Below, one piece after another: positions 9,301-19,100 of a DNA stretch of 64,000 bases (the first letter of the stretch is position 1; each line of letters starts with the position of its first letter). The stretch spans positions 124,001 through 188,000 of the forward strand of contig NZ_BNJI01000001.1 in assembly GCF_016587415.1 (NCBI RefSeq), written 5' to 3'. The notes under the pieces are model-generated. The model was not told where the DNA came from. It did no database searches and saw nothing but the letters and a program-made list of their open reading frames with translations. The stretch comes from Ktedonobacter sp. SOSP1-85. GTDB lineage: Bacteria > Chloroflexota > Ktedonobacteria > Ktedonobacterales > Ktedonobacteraceae. The translations under genes were made by a program, and so were the position numbers.

Positions 9301-11385
9301 TCATTCTGGCTGGTTTACCGTGCCAGGTCCGACCTCAAAGGGGCTGGAAACCCCTTCATACGCCAGATGAAGGATCATCCCCGCCGCCGCATGATCGAGA
9401 TTATGACAGTGATCCATCCATATCCCCGGATTATCGGCACGAAAAGCGACTTCATAGCGTTCTCCCGGAGCGACGTTGAGCGTATCAACCCACCAGGGAC
9501 TTCCTGTGACCGGTCGTCCATTGTAGCTCAGCACCAGCATATGGTGTCCATGCAGATGCATGGGATGATCCATCCAGCTTCGGTTGACAAAGCTCACTTT
9601 GACCAGATCTCCTTCATGCACCATCAGCATCGGCGTATTGGGAAACACTTCCCCGTTGATGGGCCACACCGATTCCATTTTGCCATCATAAAAGCCAATC
9701 ATGTCATCAAGGATCAACGTAAATTCCTTGTCAAAGTGACTTGACAGATCAAATGGCGTCTTCAGCGGGCTCCCATACGTAGCTGGATTGAAGACGGGAC
9801 CATCTGCCAGCGCAGGGGCGTTCCCTGTCCCGTCTCGGCTCAGGAGTAATCCCACTTTCGAACTCTTTTGCAGCCAATCGAGCGACACTGCCGTATCTGG
9901 CATCGTAAATTGAATATCATACCGCCCGCCAGCGGCGACCAGAAGCCGTTGCCTGGTCAGTTCTGTAGGAGCATGCAGATCCGTCCCATCGATAGCAATC
10001 ACTTTAAAGGAGGTGCCAGAGAGGACAAAATTGATCGGGAGGTTATCGGTATTGATCAGGCGTAAGCGAACAGGAGTCCCCGGCTGTACGGCCAGCCGTT
10101 TTAACGTATCGAACGTATCAAATGCCTGCTGAGAGCTTCCCTCCTTTGTTAGCCAGCTATGAGCAAGAACCGGGATATCCTTTCCGGTGAACGAATCGTC
10201 TCGTGGGAGCACGATCAACGCGCCAAACAGCCCCTTCTCTACTGCTTCTAAAGAATCTTGATGCGAATGATACCAATAGGTTCCTGGCTGGTCCTTTACC
10301 ACAAAACGATAGGTAAAGCTCTCTCCCGGCTGAACAGCATTTTGTGTGACCCCAGCAACGCCGTCTTCTGCATTTGGGACATCCAGCCCATGCCAGTGTA
10401 GTGTAACTCCTGCATGGGAAAGCCTGTTGATCAGTTTGACTTCCACCAGATCTCCCTGGTGAACCCGCAATTCTGGCCCTGGGAGCTGTCCATTAAAGAT
10501 CCAGGCATTGACCGTCGCTCCAGAACGTAAGCGCATCTCCGCCTCCTGCGCAACGAGGGTAAAACGCTCATTCGGCTCCCCGCTCTGCGGTCCGACAAGG
10601 CTGGTCACAGAAACGTCATTTTGCTGACTATGTTGCATATTGTGACCTGTCATATCGCCCGTCATATTGTCCATCATATTGCCTGTCATCGGGATGCGAT
10701 CAGGAAGACGACTCGCTTGAGCGGACCAGGAAAACCAGCCGGTCAGGCAGAGAGTTACTACCGCGAGAACAATCACAATGCGTAATGGAAGGTGCCACCA
10801 TCTCACCCGCGTTTCTGCCAATTGAGGTGTCTTCCTCCCATTGGAGAAGAGAGGTAGCTTCTTTCCAAAGGTAGACCAGAACCAAAGAACAACACAAAAG
10901 AGCGCAAACAAGATCAGGAGAAGAGGCAAAGACGAAGGGTCGGTGTATATAAGCGTAAGGTAGGTATCGAGCACAACACCAACGACCGTTATCAGAGTTG
11001 GTACCAACAAAGCCGGTGCCGCAGCATCTTGTTTGGCAGGTGACGCTCCATCTTGCGGGAGGTTACGCGACATTCTGCGCAAGAACGGAAACGAGAAAAG
11101 GAGAACGGAGAGAGCCGGCAGAACCAGCAATGGGAGGTCCAGAAGCATTCTCTCCTGAGCAAAAATCCAGCCAAAGAGGACCCATTTCGCAACAACAGCC
11201 CCCAACTTTATCAGCACAAGCAGTTCAGACAATCCCAACCAGAACAAACTTCTCCGTATTCCCAGCCGTTGCCTCTTCGACGACGCCTGTCTGGGAAGAA
11301 GAAAAACCTGAAATCCAGCAATGATCCATACGAGAAGCAGTAGAAAAAGAATGATATCATCAACAAAGTGAATTGATACGTACAT
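9301..11385 (-). CDS. Membrane-anchored multicopper oxidase
   Basis: A copper enzyme of 694 residues that oxidises a substrate (metal ion or phenolic) and reduces oxygen to water, facing outside the membrane. The first about 220 residues hold several membrane segments (for example DIILFLLLLVWIIAG, PLRIVIVLAVVTLCLTGW), unusual for the family. Three cupredoxin domains follow, with all four copper motifs: HWHGLDVPNAEDG, WYHSHQDS, HPMHLHGHHM and WMDHCHNLDHAAAGM (the HCH-x3-H type 1/3 site). A Met/His-rich stretch (NMMDNMTGDMTGHNMQHS) near the start of the outer part could collect copper. GGAGG lies 5 nt before the ATG at 11385, favoured over the ATG 12 nt upstream. No copper pump or regulator is adjacent. 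Confidence 0.9.
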   Translation of the reverse strand: MYVSIHFVDDIILFLLLLVWIIAGFQVFLLPRQASSKRQRLGIRRSLFWLGLSELLVLIKLGAVVAKWVLFGWIFAQERMLLDLPLLVLPALSVLLFSFPFLRRMSRNLPQDGASPAKQDAAAPALLVPTLITVVGVVLDTYLTLIYTDPSSLPLLLILFALFCVVLWFWSTFGKKLPLFSNGRKTPQLAETRVRWWHLPLRIVIVLAVVTLCLTGWFSWSAQASRLPDRIPMTGNMMDNMTGDMTGHNMQHSQQNDVSVTSLVGPQSGEPNERFTLVAQEAEMRLRSGATVNAWIFNGQLPGPELRVHQGDLVEVKLINRLSHAGVTLHWHGLDVPNAEDGVAGVTQNAVQPGESFTYRFVVKDQPGTYWYHSHQDSLEAVEKGLFGALIVLPRDDSFTGKDIPVLAHSWLTKEGSSQQAFDTFDTLKRLAVQPGTPVRLRLINTDNLPINFVLSGTSFKVIAIDGTDLHAPTELTRQRLLVAAGGRYDIQFTMPDTAVSLDWLQKSSKVGLLLSRDGTGNAPALADGPVFNPATYGSPLKTPFDLSSHFDKEFTLILDDMIGFYDGKMESVWPINGEVFPNTPMLMVHEGDLVKVSFVNRSWMDHPMHLHGHHMLVLSYNGRPVTGSPWWVDTLNVAPGERYEVAFRADNPGIWMDHCHNLDHAAAGMILHLAYEGVSSPFEVGPGTVNQPE

Positions 11386-11806
11386 ATATTCCTCCATACG
11401 TGTTCTATTTCATACGTGCGCTACAGCAGCCGTTCAACCTTGCTCTCAGTCTTTTTTCCTATCGAAGCGAGCATTCCTTCTTGCTCTGTATCCAATGTAT
11501 ATCTAGAAACCCCGTCTGAACGATGGTATATTCGGCCCCATCTTCATTTGTGACTCATAGTAGATACAAGTACCCCCTAGAGCAGTATCATGCAGGCACG
11601 CTCTCTTCTCTGCACCAACGCAGTACCATTCACAGGCGATTGTTCCTGACCACATCACTGATGTGTTGGAGATATTCTCGTAGCAAGTCAACAAAAGGAC
11701 ATTGAGCCAAGGGCCAGTTCCCTCCTGTACGAATGGGGAGGTAAACGTGTCCTTCAGTTTGAGAAAGCCAGCAGGCGGCGCAACGTTTTCATCATTACCG
11801 TTCCTC
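11386..11806. other. Intergenic region upstream of the multicopper oxidase
   Basis: No supported gene in about 420 bp. It must hold the promoter of the multicopper oxidase and the 3' end of the small membrane gene, but no convincing box stands out. Confidence 0.4.
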
Positions 11807-12208
11807 CTAGCGCACTGCCTGAGGCTGGGCAGATGGTTTGGCAGTGGTCTGTTTGAGCACCACGTAACGAGCACTCAGAATGCTCGTCAGAGCACCAGCT
11901 CCCATGCTAACCAGCATGTGCGCAGCCTGGATCAGCCAGTGGAGATTACCGGTGAGAATACCAGAGTGCGTCATACCAAAGATCGGCACGATCAAGGCAT
12001 AGACTATGCCGACTATGCCCCAGATCCTCAGACTTTTTGTGCTGAGAGCGAGAATACTCATGACCAGCAACGCAAGGGTCAAGAGAAGGCCAAAGAGCAG
12101 ATGAAAGCCGATGAAGTTTAGCTGGGCAATCCAGAAGGTAAGCCCAAGCGCCAGCGCGGCTAGCCCGGCGAGAGCCGCGATTACTTGGATGATACGTATT
12201 GCGATCAT
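11807..12208 (-). CDS. Small four-helix membrane protein
   Basis: 133 residues with four hydrophobic segments (QVIAALAGLAALALGLTFWI; FHLLFGLLLTLALLVMSIL; GIVGIVYALIVPIFG; HMLVSMGAGALTSILSA) and short loops, hence an integral membrane protein. I do not recognise a named family or active site. The start at 12208 is preceded by AGGAGAAG; the in-frame ATG 51 nt further upstream lacks such a site. Function unknown. Confidence 0.7.
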   Translation of the reverse strand: MIAIRIIQVIAALAGLAALALGLTFWIAQLNFIGFHLLFGLLLTLALLVMSILALSTKSLRIWGIVGIVYALIVPIFGMTHSGILTGNLHWLIQAAHMLVSMGAGALTSILSARYVVLKQTTAKPSAQPQAVR

Positions 12209-12251
12209 GAACTTCTCCTTTTTTCTTTGGTTTATCAGGATGTATTTGCGA

Positions 12252-12398
12252 TCATTCAAAAAAGCCGTGGATCATCACCACTAGAGGACCACTCCCCAGG
12301 CTGGCATAGTGGATTTTCACTCCGTTATTATCGGCATAACCATGCTGCACATGCAGTTCAAGATTCTCGACGGTCACTTGTTCCGTTGATGGTTCCAT
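12252..12398 (-). pseudogene. N-terminal stub of an alpha/beta hydrolase
   Basis: Forty-eight codons resembling the first 45 residues of epoxide-hydrolase/haloalkane-dehalogenase-like proteins: the entry strand [14 protein letters not shown] and the oxyanion-hole motif VVMIHGF. The frame then stops at once; nucleophile elbow and catalytic His are gone. It lies between the small membrane gene and the FAD enzyme, all on the minus strand. Confidence 0.6.
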
Positions 12399-12433
12399 AG
12401 ATGGATGAACCTTTCTTGTTGCAAACAGTCAGA

Positions 12434-13981
12434 CTACTGCGACACTGCGACTTCTTCCTTCTGTGCAAAGGCTTGCAGACCTTCAAAAGAGCGGGAAAAG
12501 TCGGGGATGATCTCATCGAATATCTTCTCAAAGCTCCCAGGGTAGTCCTGGAGAAGCTCTGCCAGTAGATGCCGTTCCGCTGAGGCTTCTCCCACCGCAA
12601 GTAAGGTGGCAAGCGTGCGCGCATTGATCACTTCGCGCGGAGAGATCAGCAGTCCATTCATCAGGAAGTTTTTGAGCATGTACGTTTGTCCCTGCATGCC
12701 TTTTTGGAGCAATTCCCGATCATGCACCGGGCCATATTTGAGATACAGGTCAAGGTACAATTGAATCAACCTGACGCCGCGCACTGGCGAGGAACCCGTA
12801 TAGGTCACTCCAGGCGTATTGAGATCAGAGACACTACTGAGCCACCAGGCCGGGGCGATGGTTTCCTGCATGCGTTGGAGTATGTGTCGTTCAAAGCCGG
12901 GTTGAGGAGCGCTCTGCTGCTTGTGTAAACACCGCGCCAACGTCTCCGCCTCAATCGCGGCCACGCTCATGCCTTGTCCGTAGATGGGGTCAAAGTTGCA
13001 GAAGGCGTCACCCATGACCAGCAGACCAGTGGGCCAATCCTCCATCTGCTCAAAGTGATGGCGCACACATACCGGGATGCGATAGCCGCGCGGATCGTCC
13101 AGTGGTTGAGCGTCTTGCAACAGTGAGGGGAGGTATGACCCGATGGCGACGGTAAGTCGTTGCTCAAACGCCTCGGCATCGGTAGGAGGATACTGGCCTC
13201 CGATATTGCCGATGATCACGGCGCAGGTGTGGTTCTCAAGGAGCGAGAACGCGGCCCCATCGCTCTGAGAGAACGGTTTGAGCGCGGTACTCCACTCGTG
13301 ATGCGTGTCTGGCGGGAACTGGTAATAGCGGGTGCTATAGCCAATGGCGGAATGAACCTGCTCATCCTCAGGCAGAGAATAGCCCAGTTCCTGGAGCCAA
13401 TGAGTGAGTTTGGAGGAACGTCCACTGGCGTCAACAATCAGATCCGCTGCTATAGTTGTTCGCTCATCGAGTTGTCCGTGCTCACGCACGCAGATCCCCG
13501 CGATGCGTTTGCGGTCAGATGACGCGACGAGGCCAAGCACGTCTTGATGGGTCAAAAAACGCACGCCTGCCAGCGCCTGCACGCGCTGACGTATTTCCCA
13601 CTCCAGCAGGGCTCGGCTACACGATGCATCCTTGCCCGTCGCGTTAGGAGCGCTGAGGGCCGTGCGTCCATCCTTGGCAATCAGAAGACTTTTGGTCTGC
13701 TCCAGAGAGAAGGCTCCGTGCTCAAGCAAGCCATCAAGAAAACCAGGAAACAGGCGTTCCAGGATCATCTTGCCTCGTGGCAACACCCGATGGAGATGAT
13801 GGGACTGCGGCGTGCCCGCTCGTGGTCGGGGCGCTACGGGCAACACGTCTCGTTCTACCACCAGCACCTGCTCATAATGCTCCGCAAGAACCCGTGTCGC
13901 CAGCAGGCCAGCGATGCCTGCCCCAATCACCACGGCCTGCCGTTGCTTTCCTTGCGTTCCTGTTGTTGTTCCATCCTGCAT
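12434..13981 (-). CDS. FAD-dependent monooxygenase/halogenase-like oxidoreductase
   Basis: A 515-residue flavoprotein. The dinucleotide motif VVIGAGIAGLLATRVLAEHY is close to the N-terminus, a second FAD-contact GD motif (LLVMGDAFCNFDPIYGQGM) is in the middle, and DASGRSS follows the DG-like region, as in geranylgeranyl reductase, tryptophan-halogenase-like and squalene-monooxygenase-like proteins. The characteristic halogenase W-x-W-x-I-P motif is not seen, so hydroxylase or epoxidase is as likely. AAAGGTG precedes the ATG. The next gene on the strand (LUD protein, 14033-14662) is 51 bp upstream, so the two may share a transcript. Substrate unknown. Confidence 0.85.
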   Translation of the reverse strand: MQDGTTTGTQGKQRQAVVIGAGIAGLLATRVLAEHYEQVLVVERDVLPVAPRPRAGTPQSHHLHRVLPRGKMILERLFPGFLDGLLEHGAFSLEQTKSLLIAKDGRTALSAPNATGKDASCSRALLEWEIRQRVQALAGVRFLTHQDVLGLVASSDRKRIAGICVREHGQLDERTTIAADLIVDASGRSSKLTHWLQELGYSLPEDEQVHSAIGYSTRYYQFPPDTHHEWSTALKPFSQSDGAAFSLLENHTCAVIIGNIGGQYPPTDAEAFEQRLTVAIGSYLPSLLQDAQPLDDPRGYRIPVCVRHHFEQMEDWPTGLLVMGDAFCNFDPIYGQGMSVAAIEAETLARCLHKQQSAPQPGFERHILQRMQETIAPAWWLSSVSDLNTPGVTYTGSSPVRGVRLIQLYLDLYLKYGPVHDRELLQKGMQGQTYMLKNFLMNGLLISPREVINARTLATLLAVGEASAERHLLAELLQDYPGSFEKIFDEIIPDFSRSFEGLQAFAQKEEVAVSQ

Positions 13982-14032
13982 ATCTAGAGCACCTTTCTTA
14001 TTCTTCTACTTCTTTTTCTGCGACCAGATCTC

Positions 14033-14662
14033 CTAGAAGCCAAGCTGCTGCTTGACCAGGACCATCGTGATACGACCGAGCATGTGCTCTGCATTGATGA
14101 TCAGCAGTTTATTGATCGCGCTGGGCACGCCGTAGACCTGCTGGGAACGTTCGCTTTCTAAGGGAAGGCAATGTTCGCGGATGCGGCGAAGTCCCTCTTC
14201 CAGCGTGCGCACGAGCTTGTGCGTGCCCACCACCCAGATCACCATGCCTGCGCCTGAGGCTGCCGGACCCAACTGGCTGCCCGTTCCTGATGCGATCATG
14301 ATCTCGCCCTGCTCGGTAATCGCATGCACGCTTCCCACCAGGACATCGGGAGCTGCGACCAGTTTGCGCTTCTCGTTGCGCTGGGTCGTGTGATCAAGCG
14401 TCGCTAACTGAGCGCGCACCGATTGAAAGCGGTGTGTGTGTCCGAACTGCTCAGAGAGGCCAAGCACCTCAAGGGTGCGCGAGGGACCATTATAGACCGC
14501 CGCGCCCTTGGGGATCAGGTCAAGCACATACTTTTGTGCTTCTTCACCAGTCTCAAAGACGACAGTTTGTATGCCATGCGCTTGCAGTGCCTGGACGGTC
14601 TTCTCGATCTGCTGCTCTGAGGCCAGTTGTGTGAATTCGAACGGTGAGAGATTGGTCGTCAT
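14033..14662 (-). CDS. LUD domain protein (LutC/YkgG-like)
   Basis: A 209-residue protein of the LUD/DUF162 family. LutC-type proteins take part in L-lactate oxidation together with LutA and LutB; other members occur alone and their role is not known. Visible marks are the family core LVGSVHAITEQGEIMIASGT, then GPAASGAGMVIWVVGTHKLV, near the C-terminal half. No lutA or lutB is present here, so I would not call it a lactate utilisation protein. AAAGGG upstream of the ATG. Directly upstream of the FAD enzyme gene and co-oriented. Confidence 0.85.
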   Translation of the reverse strand: MTTNLSPFEFTQLASEQQIEKTVQALQAHGIQTVVFETGEEAQKYVLDLIPKGAAVYNGPSRTLEVLGLSEQFGHTHRFQSVRAQLATLDHTTQRNEKRKLVAAPDVLVGSVHAITEQGEIMIASGTGSQLGPAASGAGMVIWVVGTHKLVRTLEEGLRRIREHCLPLESERSQQVYGVPSAINKLLIINAEHMLGRITMVLVKQQLGF

Positions 14663-14857
14663 TGTGATTGTTTTCCCTTTCTTGTCTTGTGTCCATGTTG
14701 GGATGAATCTGGTGGAAGGTGGCTAATGACGCTGTTAAAGAGCTACCCTCACGCTCCTCATCTGGTCGATCCTCTCGAGGCTCGCGAGAAGCGTTCATCA
14801 GCAGAAGAACGGTCCACAGGTCACCAGATTCATCTTAAAATTTCTCTTCAAGAATGG

Positions 14858-15754
14858 CTATGGCTTGAGGTCGAGCACCGCTTTGCCATGCTCCAAATCG
14901 ACAGGCACCGAAGCCTGCATGTGCACGAGCAGCCACGTGCCGTTGATCTTCTGGAAGCAAGCGGTCCAACGCAGCCAGTTCCCAATCCTCTGCCCAGTGG
15001 CCATGGTTCCGCTCAGCCGGTTGAAGCTGTGGGCGAATGCCACGTCACCACCCACCGTGATGGACAGGTCAACAATTTCATAGTTGATCGGACCCGGGAA
15101 CGACGAGAACGCCTCTCCCCACTGTTTCCTGTATGCATCTGTTCCCACGTATTGCAGCGGGGGCACGATGTCGAACGACACCAGTTCGGGCGCGTACATA
15201 GACATCACCCCATCGAGGTTCTTCGCCCGAAGTGCCTCGACGAACCCCTCGATGACCTTTTTGATTTCGGCTTCATCGTTTTTCTTGTTGTCTTCAACTG
15301 GCATAGTTTCCTCCTCCGCTGCCTGGGGCGCCGAGCCCGCAAGCGGTGTGGTGTCAAGGTATCTGACCTCGTAGACGCGCTCGGCGAACTTCCAGCCGTC
15401 CTCAGTGCGCTGGTAGCGGTCGTGGTACACGGCGTAGTTCAGCCCGGACCTGCCGTCGCGCAGGCGCGCGAGCTCACAGATGTAGGCCCGGCCGACCGCG
15501 GTGGAGCCCTCCAGATGGATCGTGCCTGGATGCGTAGTTTGCACGAAGTAGTCCCACTGCCCCTGCAACCGCTTGCTCCCGGCGCGGATCTGCTCCCGGC
15601 CAGTGAGTTCGACGATGGGGGGTATCCGCCACACGCCGTCCTCGGTGAACAGCGACGCCAGGCGGTTGGGGTCACGCATCATCACTGCGTCAGTGAACTC
15701 GCTGCGCAGCGCCTCGATCTCGAAGCGATCAACAATACTCTCTAAATTGCTCAT
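14858..15754 (-). CDS. Tandem SnoaL/NTF2-like domain protein
   Basis: 298 residues containing two cone-shaped NTF2/SnoaL folds in one chain. Domain one, about residues 5-135, has the SnoaL_4 pattern (FTDAVMMRDPNRLASLFTEDGVW, in pieces); domain two, about 155-290, has the SnoaL_3/ketosteroid-isomerase-like pattern (FVEALRAKNLDGVMSMYAP, then FQKINGTWLLVHMQASVP). They are joined by an acidic-lysine linker of about 20 residues containing MPVEDNKKNDE. The Met in that linker suggests fusion of two once-separate genes. AGGAGAAAATCA precedes the ATG at 15754, chosen over an ATG 36 nt upstream. The family includes polyketide cyclases and aromatic-compound isomerases; the substrate is unknown. Confidence 0.85.
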   Translation of the reverse strand: MSNLESIVDRFEIEALRSEFTDAVMMRDPNRLASLFTEDGVWRIPPIVELTGREQIRAGSKRLQGQWDYFVQTTHPGTIHLEGSTAVGRAYICELARLRDGRSGLNYAVYHDRYQRTEDGWKFAERVYEVRYLDTTPLAGSAPQAAEEETMPVEDNKKNDEAEIKKVIEGFVEALRAKNLDGVMSMYAPELVSFDIVPPLQYVGTDAYRKQWGEAFSSFPGPINYEIVDLSITVGGDVAFAHSFNRLSGTMATGQRIGNWLRWTACFQKINGTWLLVHMQASVPVDLEHGKAVLDLKP

Positions 15755-15846
15755 TGATTTTCTCCTTCGTCTGAGTGCTTCAATCGCCATGACCCCTCGG
15801 AGTCACGCGCACACCATCTGTCTTTCACGAGCGATCTCGTGTCTGC

Positions 15847-16056
15847 TCACGCACCTTCCGCCTGGCTCGTTTCAAGCGAGAGCAGCACCAGGCCAAGCCG
15901 GATGAGCTGTAAGAGCACCCCATACAGCGCTGACTGATCCGGCAGCACTCCTGAGAGCAGCGTGGTACTGGTCTCCTGCTGCTCGATGTGTAATCCCCCA
16001 AACCGGTCCTGCCAGGATAGGTCCAGATGTCCCTGGATGCGAATGCGGTAGTACAT
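15847..16056 (-). CDS. 69-residue small protein of a Ktedonobacteria-type family
   Basis: A short acidic protein. It opens MYYRIRIQGHLD, has an aromatic WQDRFGGLHI strand, then the conserved-looking DQSALYGVLLQLIRLGL and ends in LLSLETSQ. As far as I recall, small proteins of this pattern (DQAALHGLL-like) are common in Chloroflexota and Actinobacteria next to regulators, but their function is not established. GAGGAG lies 5-8 nt before the ATG. The giant LuxR gene directly upstream reads toward it on the same strand, with a 142-bp gap, so co-transcription is plausible. Confidence 0.7.
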   Translation of the reverse strand: MYYRIRIQGHLDLSWQDRFGGLHIEQQETSTTLLSGVLPDQSALYGVLLQLIRLGLVLLSLETSQAEGA

Positions 16057-16198
16057 CGGTCTCCTCCTCTGTCTCAGTGGAGTGCTCTGATCATGGGTAA
16101 AGTATAGATGGGCGTATCCTCCAACACAGCCCTCAAAAGTGGAAGAAAAGGAGGAGTTTTGAAAGGCAGGATGACACCCTGTTGGGGAGAAGGAGGTG

Positions 16199-19100
16199 CT
16201 AGAGCAGCGAGCGGGCACGCGCCAGGGCCACTGCCTGTGTGCGGCTGCTCGCTCCCAGCTTGCCGAGCAGATGACTGACGTGTTTCTTGACGGTGTCCAG
16301 GGAAATCACCAGGGCCTGGGCGATGTCCTGATTGGAGGCTCCGGCGGAAAGCCACCGCAAGACTTCCTGTTCGCGCCTGGTCAGGGAAATCCCCGGCGCC
16401 CAGGAGATGGCCGATGGCTGCCGGGCCGAAGAAGGCGCAGGCTCGGGTGTGGTTGCCCCCTCCAGTGACCTGCTCGCGCCTGGCTTCTCCTGCTCGAAGG
16501 CAGCCAGGAGCTTTGCGATATAGGCTCTGGTGGCAGCAGCCAACTCGTGCTGCTCTACGTGTGTGGTGAGCAACGCTAGAAGTGCCTCCCTCATGAATTC
16601 GCCCTCATCCAGATACACGCGCAGGCAGCCCTCTGGTTCCGTCAGGGCAAAGAGGCGTGCTGCGATCTCGCGTACCTGCTCGTGCTGGCCTGCCTGGTGC
16701 AGCGCTACCAACAACTGAGCCAGATACGTTATGGTAATCCTGATATTGGCCGGTCGATCCAGGTGTCCGCTCCAGCGTTCCAGCGAGTTCAATGCCTCTC
16801 GAAAGCGAAGCTTCGCGAAATACACGCGGATCACGATCGGGAAGGCATCATACAGGTTCCTGTCCCATGGCCCCTCTGGAAAAAGGACACCACTCACCCA
16901 GTCGGACGCCTCCTTGAGCTGTCCTTGCGTCAGCCACCATTGCGCCCGCAGCGTCAATAGCCAGTCTGAGTAGGTCCAATAGCGTTCGCGCTCTACCAAC
17001 TGCTCCAGCTCATGCAGCGCCAGCTCGGCGAGCGACCACTCACCCCTGGCGAGTTCGACCTGTATCAAGCAGGCATATCCCATTCCGAGCACATTCAGAT
17101 GCGGCCAGGCTGTGGCGTCCTGCACGATTGTGGACAGCAAGCTGTGTGCTTCCTCCAGACGGTTCCACTGGTAGAACACAAGTGCCAGGCAGATCTGGAG
17201 AAATCCTTTCAGCGGAGCATAGCCCGCGATCTGTTCGACCAGGTCGAGGGTATCCAGACTCTCCTGATAGGCCAGGCGCAGGTGTCCTGCCTCCACGTGC
17301 GAGAGCGCCAACCATTCCCTGACCCTGCTGATCGCATAGAGGCTTGCCGATTGGCTCACCCGCTGCTTTGCGGAGAGCAGCTGCGGCACAAGCACCGCTC
17401 CCTCTTGCCGGTCCCAGTAGTGGAGGAGGAAACGGCAGAGAAGCGGGAAGATTTGCCAGATGATCTCCTCATCCTGGTCAAGCTCCTGGATCTCCTGATA
17501 CAGAGCGCTTAAACGCCCATACTCCCAAGTGGCCATCGCCTCATACCAGGCCATCTCTGCGTGTAACAGGCGCAGACGCCGATAAAGCCTCGCCCCCCGA
17601 GCCTCGGTGGGAAGAACGGCGCCCGTACCTGTACGGGTGGCTACGGTCAGGTGGCTGCATTCGTCCACATGGAACGGCAAGGCACTCTCGACCCGCGCCA
17701 TGAGTTGCTGCGCCTGCTGGTAGACCCTGGCCCGCTGCTCGCGGGTCGTCTGTGTGACCGTGTTGAGTAGGTAGAGGGCGGTCGTGAGCAGCAGGCGAGC
17801 GTGCTCGTGCACGAGCGGTTGGGGCAGCGCGAGCACCCAACGCGCTATCGTCTCGGCCTCCCCACGCAGCCAGAACTGCTCGACGGTTTGCTCCATCAAC
17901 CGCGCTGCCATGGAGTAGTCAGCGGCGGCAAGCGCATGGGGAATGGCCTCGTACCATTGCTCCTGGGCCTCATAAAAGGCAGCGGCCCTCTGGTGCAAGA
18001 GCGGCACCAGCTCTGGTTGCGTGGTGTGGAGAACGGAGAGCAGGGCTTCGCGGAAGAGATCGTGCAGCCGATAGGTGCGCCGCTCCTCATCCTGAGGCAC
18101 CACAAAGAGGTTGGCCCGCTCCAGGAACATGAGCATCTGTTGGCTGGCTGCTCTGGTGGGTGCAGCAGTCACAGCCTGGCACGCGGCGGCTGACATGTGC
18201 GAGAGGAGAGCGCTCTTGAGCAGAAAGTCGCGCACGCGCTCAGGCAGACGGGCCAGGATCTCCTCTTGCACGTAGTCCAGGAGATAACGCTGGCTGCCGG
18301 TCAACTTCTCAAGATAGGCCGCGCGATCGGCGCGTTGCTGCAGGGTAAGCGCGGCCAGGTGCAAGCCGGCGATCCAGCCCTCGGTCCGGCTCACCAGCCT
18401 GCGCACCTCGTCGGCTTCGAGCGCAGGGGAGAGCATCTGGCCCAGATACTGGCTCGCCTCCCCCTCTGCAAAGCGCAGTTCGTCTGCATGGATCTCGGTC
18501 AGGTGTCCGCGCACCCGCAGGCGTGCAAGGGGCAGTTCCGGATCGACGCGGCTGGAGAGGATCAGATGGACGTGTGCAGGGAGATGCTCCAGGAAGAAAC
18601 ACATGCCCTCGTGAATGGCTGGATCGCAGATCACCTGATAATCGTCCACAATCACCACGATGGAGTCAGCATGCCCCTCGCCACCTTCCAGTTCCTGGAG
18701 CAACGCCGTGAGCACGGTGGACAGTGGTGGCGGCTGGGGGGATTGCAGCAGCGCCATCGGGCCTGCTCCAAAGCTCGGGGTGAAGCTGGGGCAATGGCGC
18801 AGGGCTGCGATGAGCGCGACCCAGAAGCGCGTCGGCGTCGTGTCCAGTTCGTCCAGCGAGAGCCAGGCGACTTGGCTCTTTCGCCGACTGGCCCAGGTCG
18901 CCAGCAACGTCGTTTTGCCAAAACCAGCCGGAGCCGAGACCAGGGAGAGCCTCGTGGCAAGCGCCGCATCGAGGGCGGCAAGCAAGCGCTCGCGCGCGAC
19001 GAACACGTTCGGCAAGCGAGGTGGAGAGAGCTTGCTGGAAAGTGGCGCCATCCCCTGGGAAGTCGCGTGCGCGGGCTTCTGTTCGGGCCAGAGCATCCTG

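Noticed and set aside
14687..15745. 352-residue plus-strand open frame
   Set aside because: Antisense shadow of the tandem SnoaL gene; His-rich composition typical of a reverse frame.
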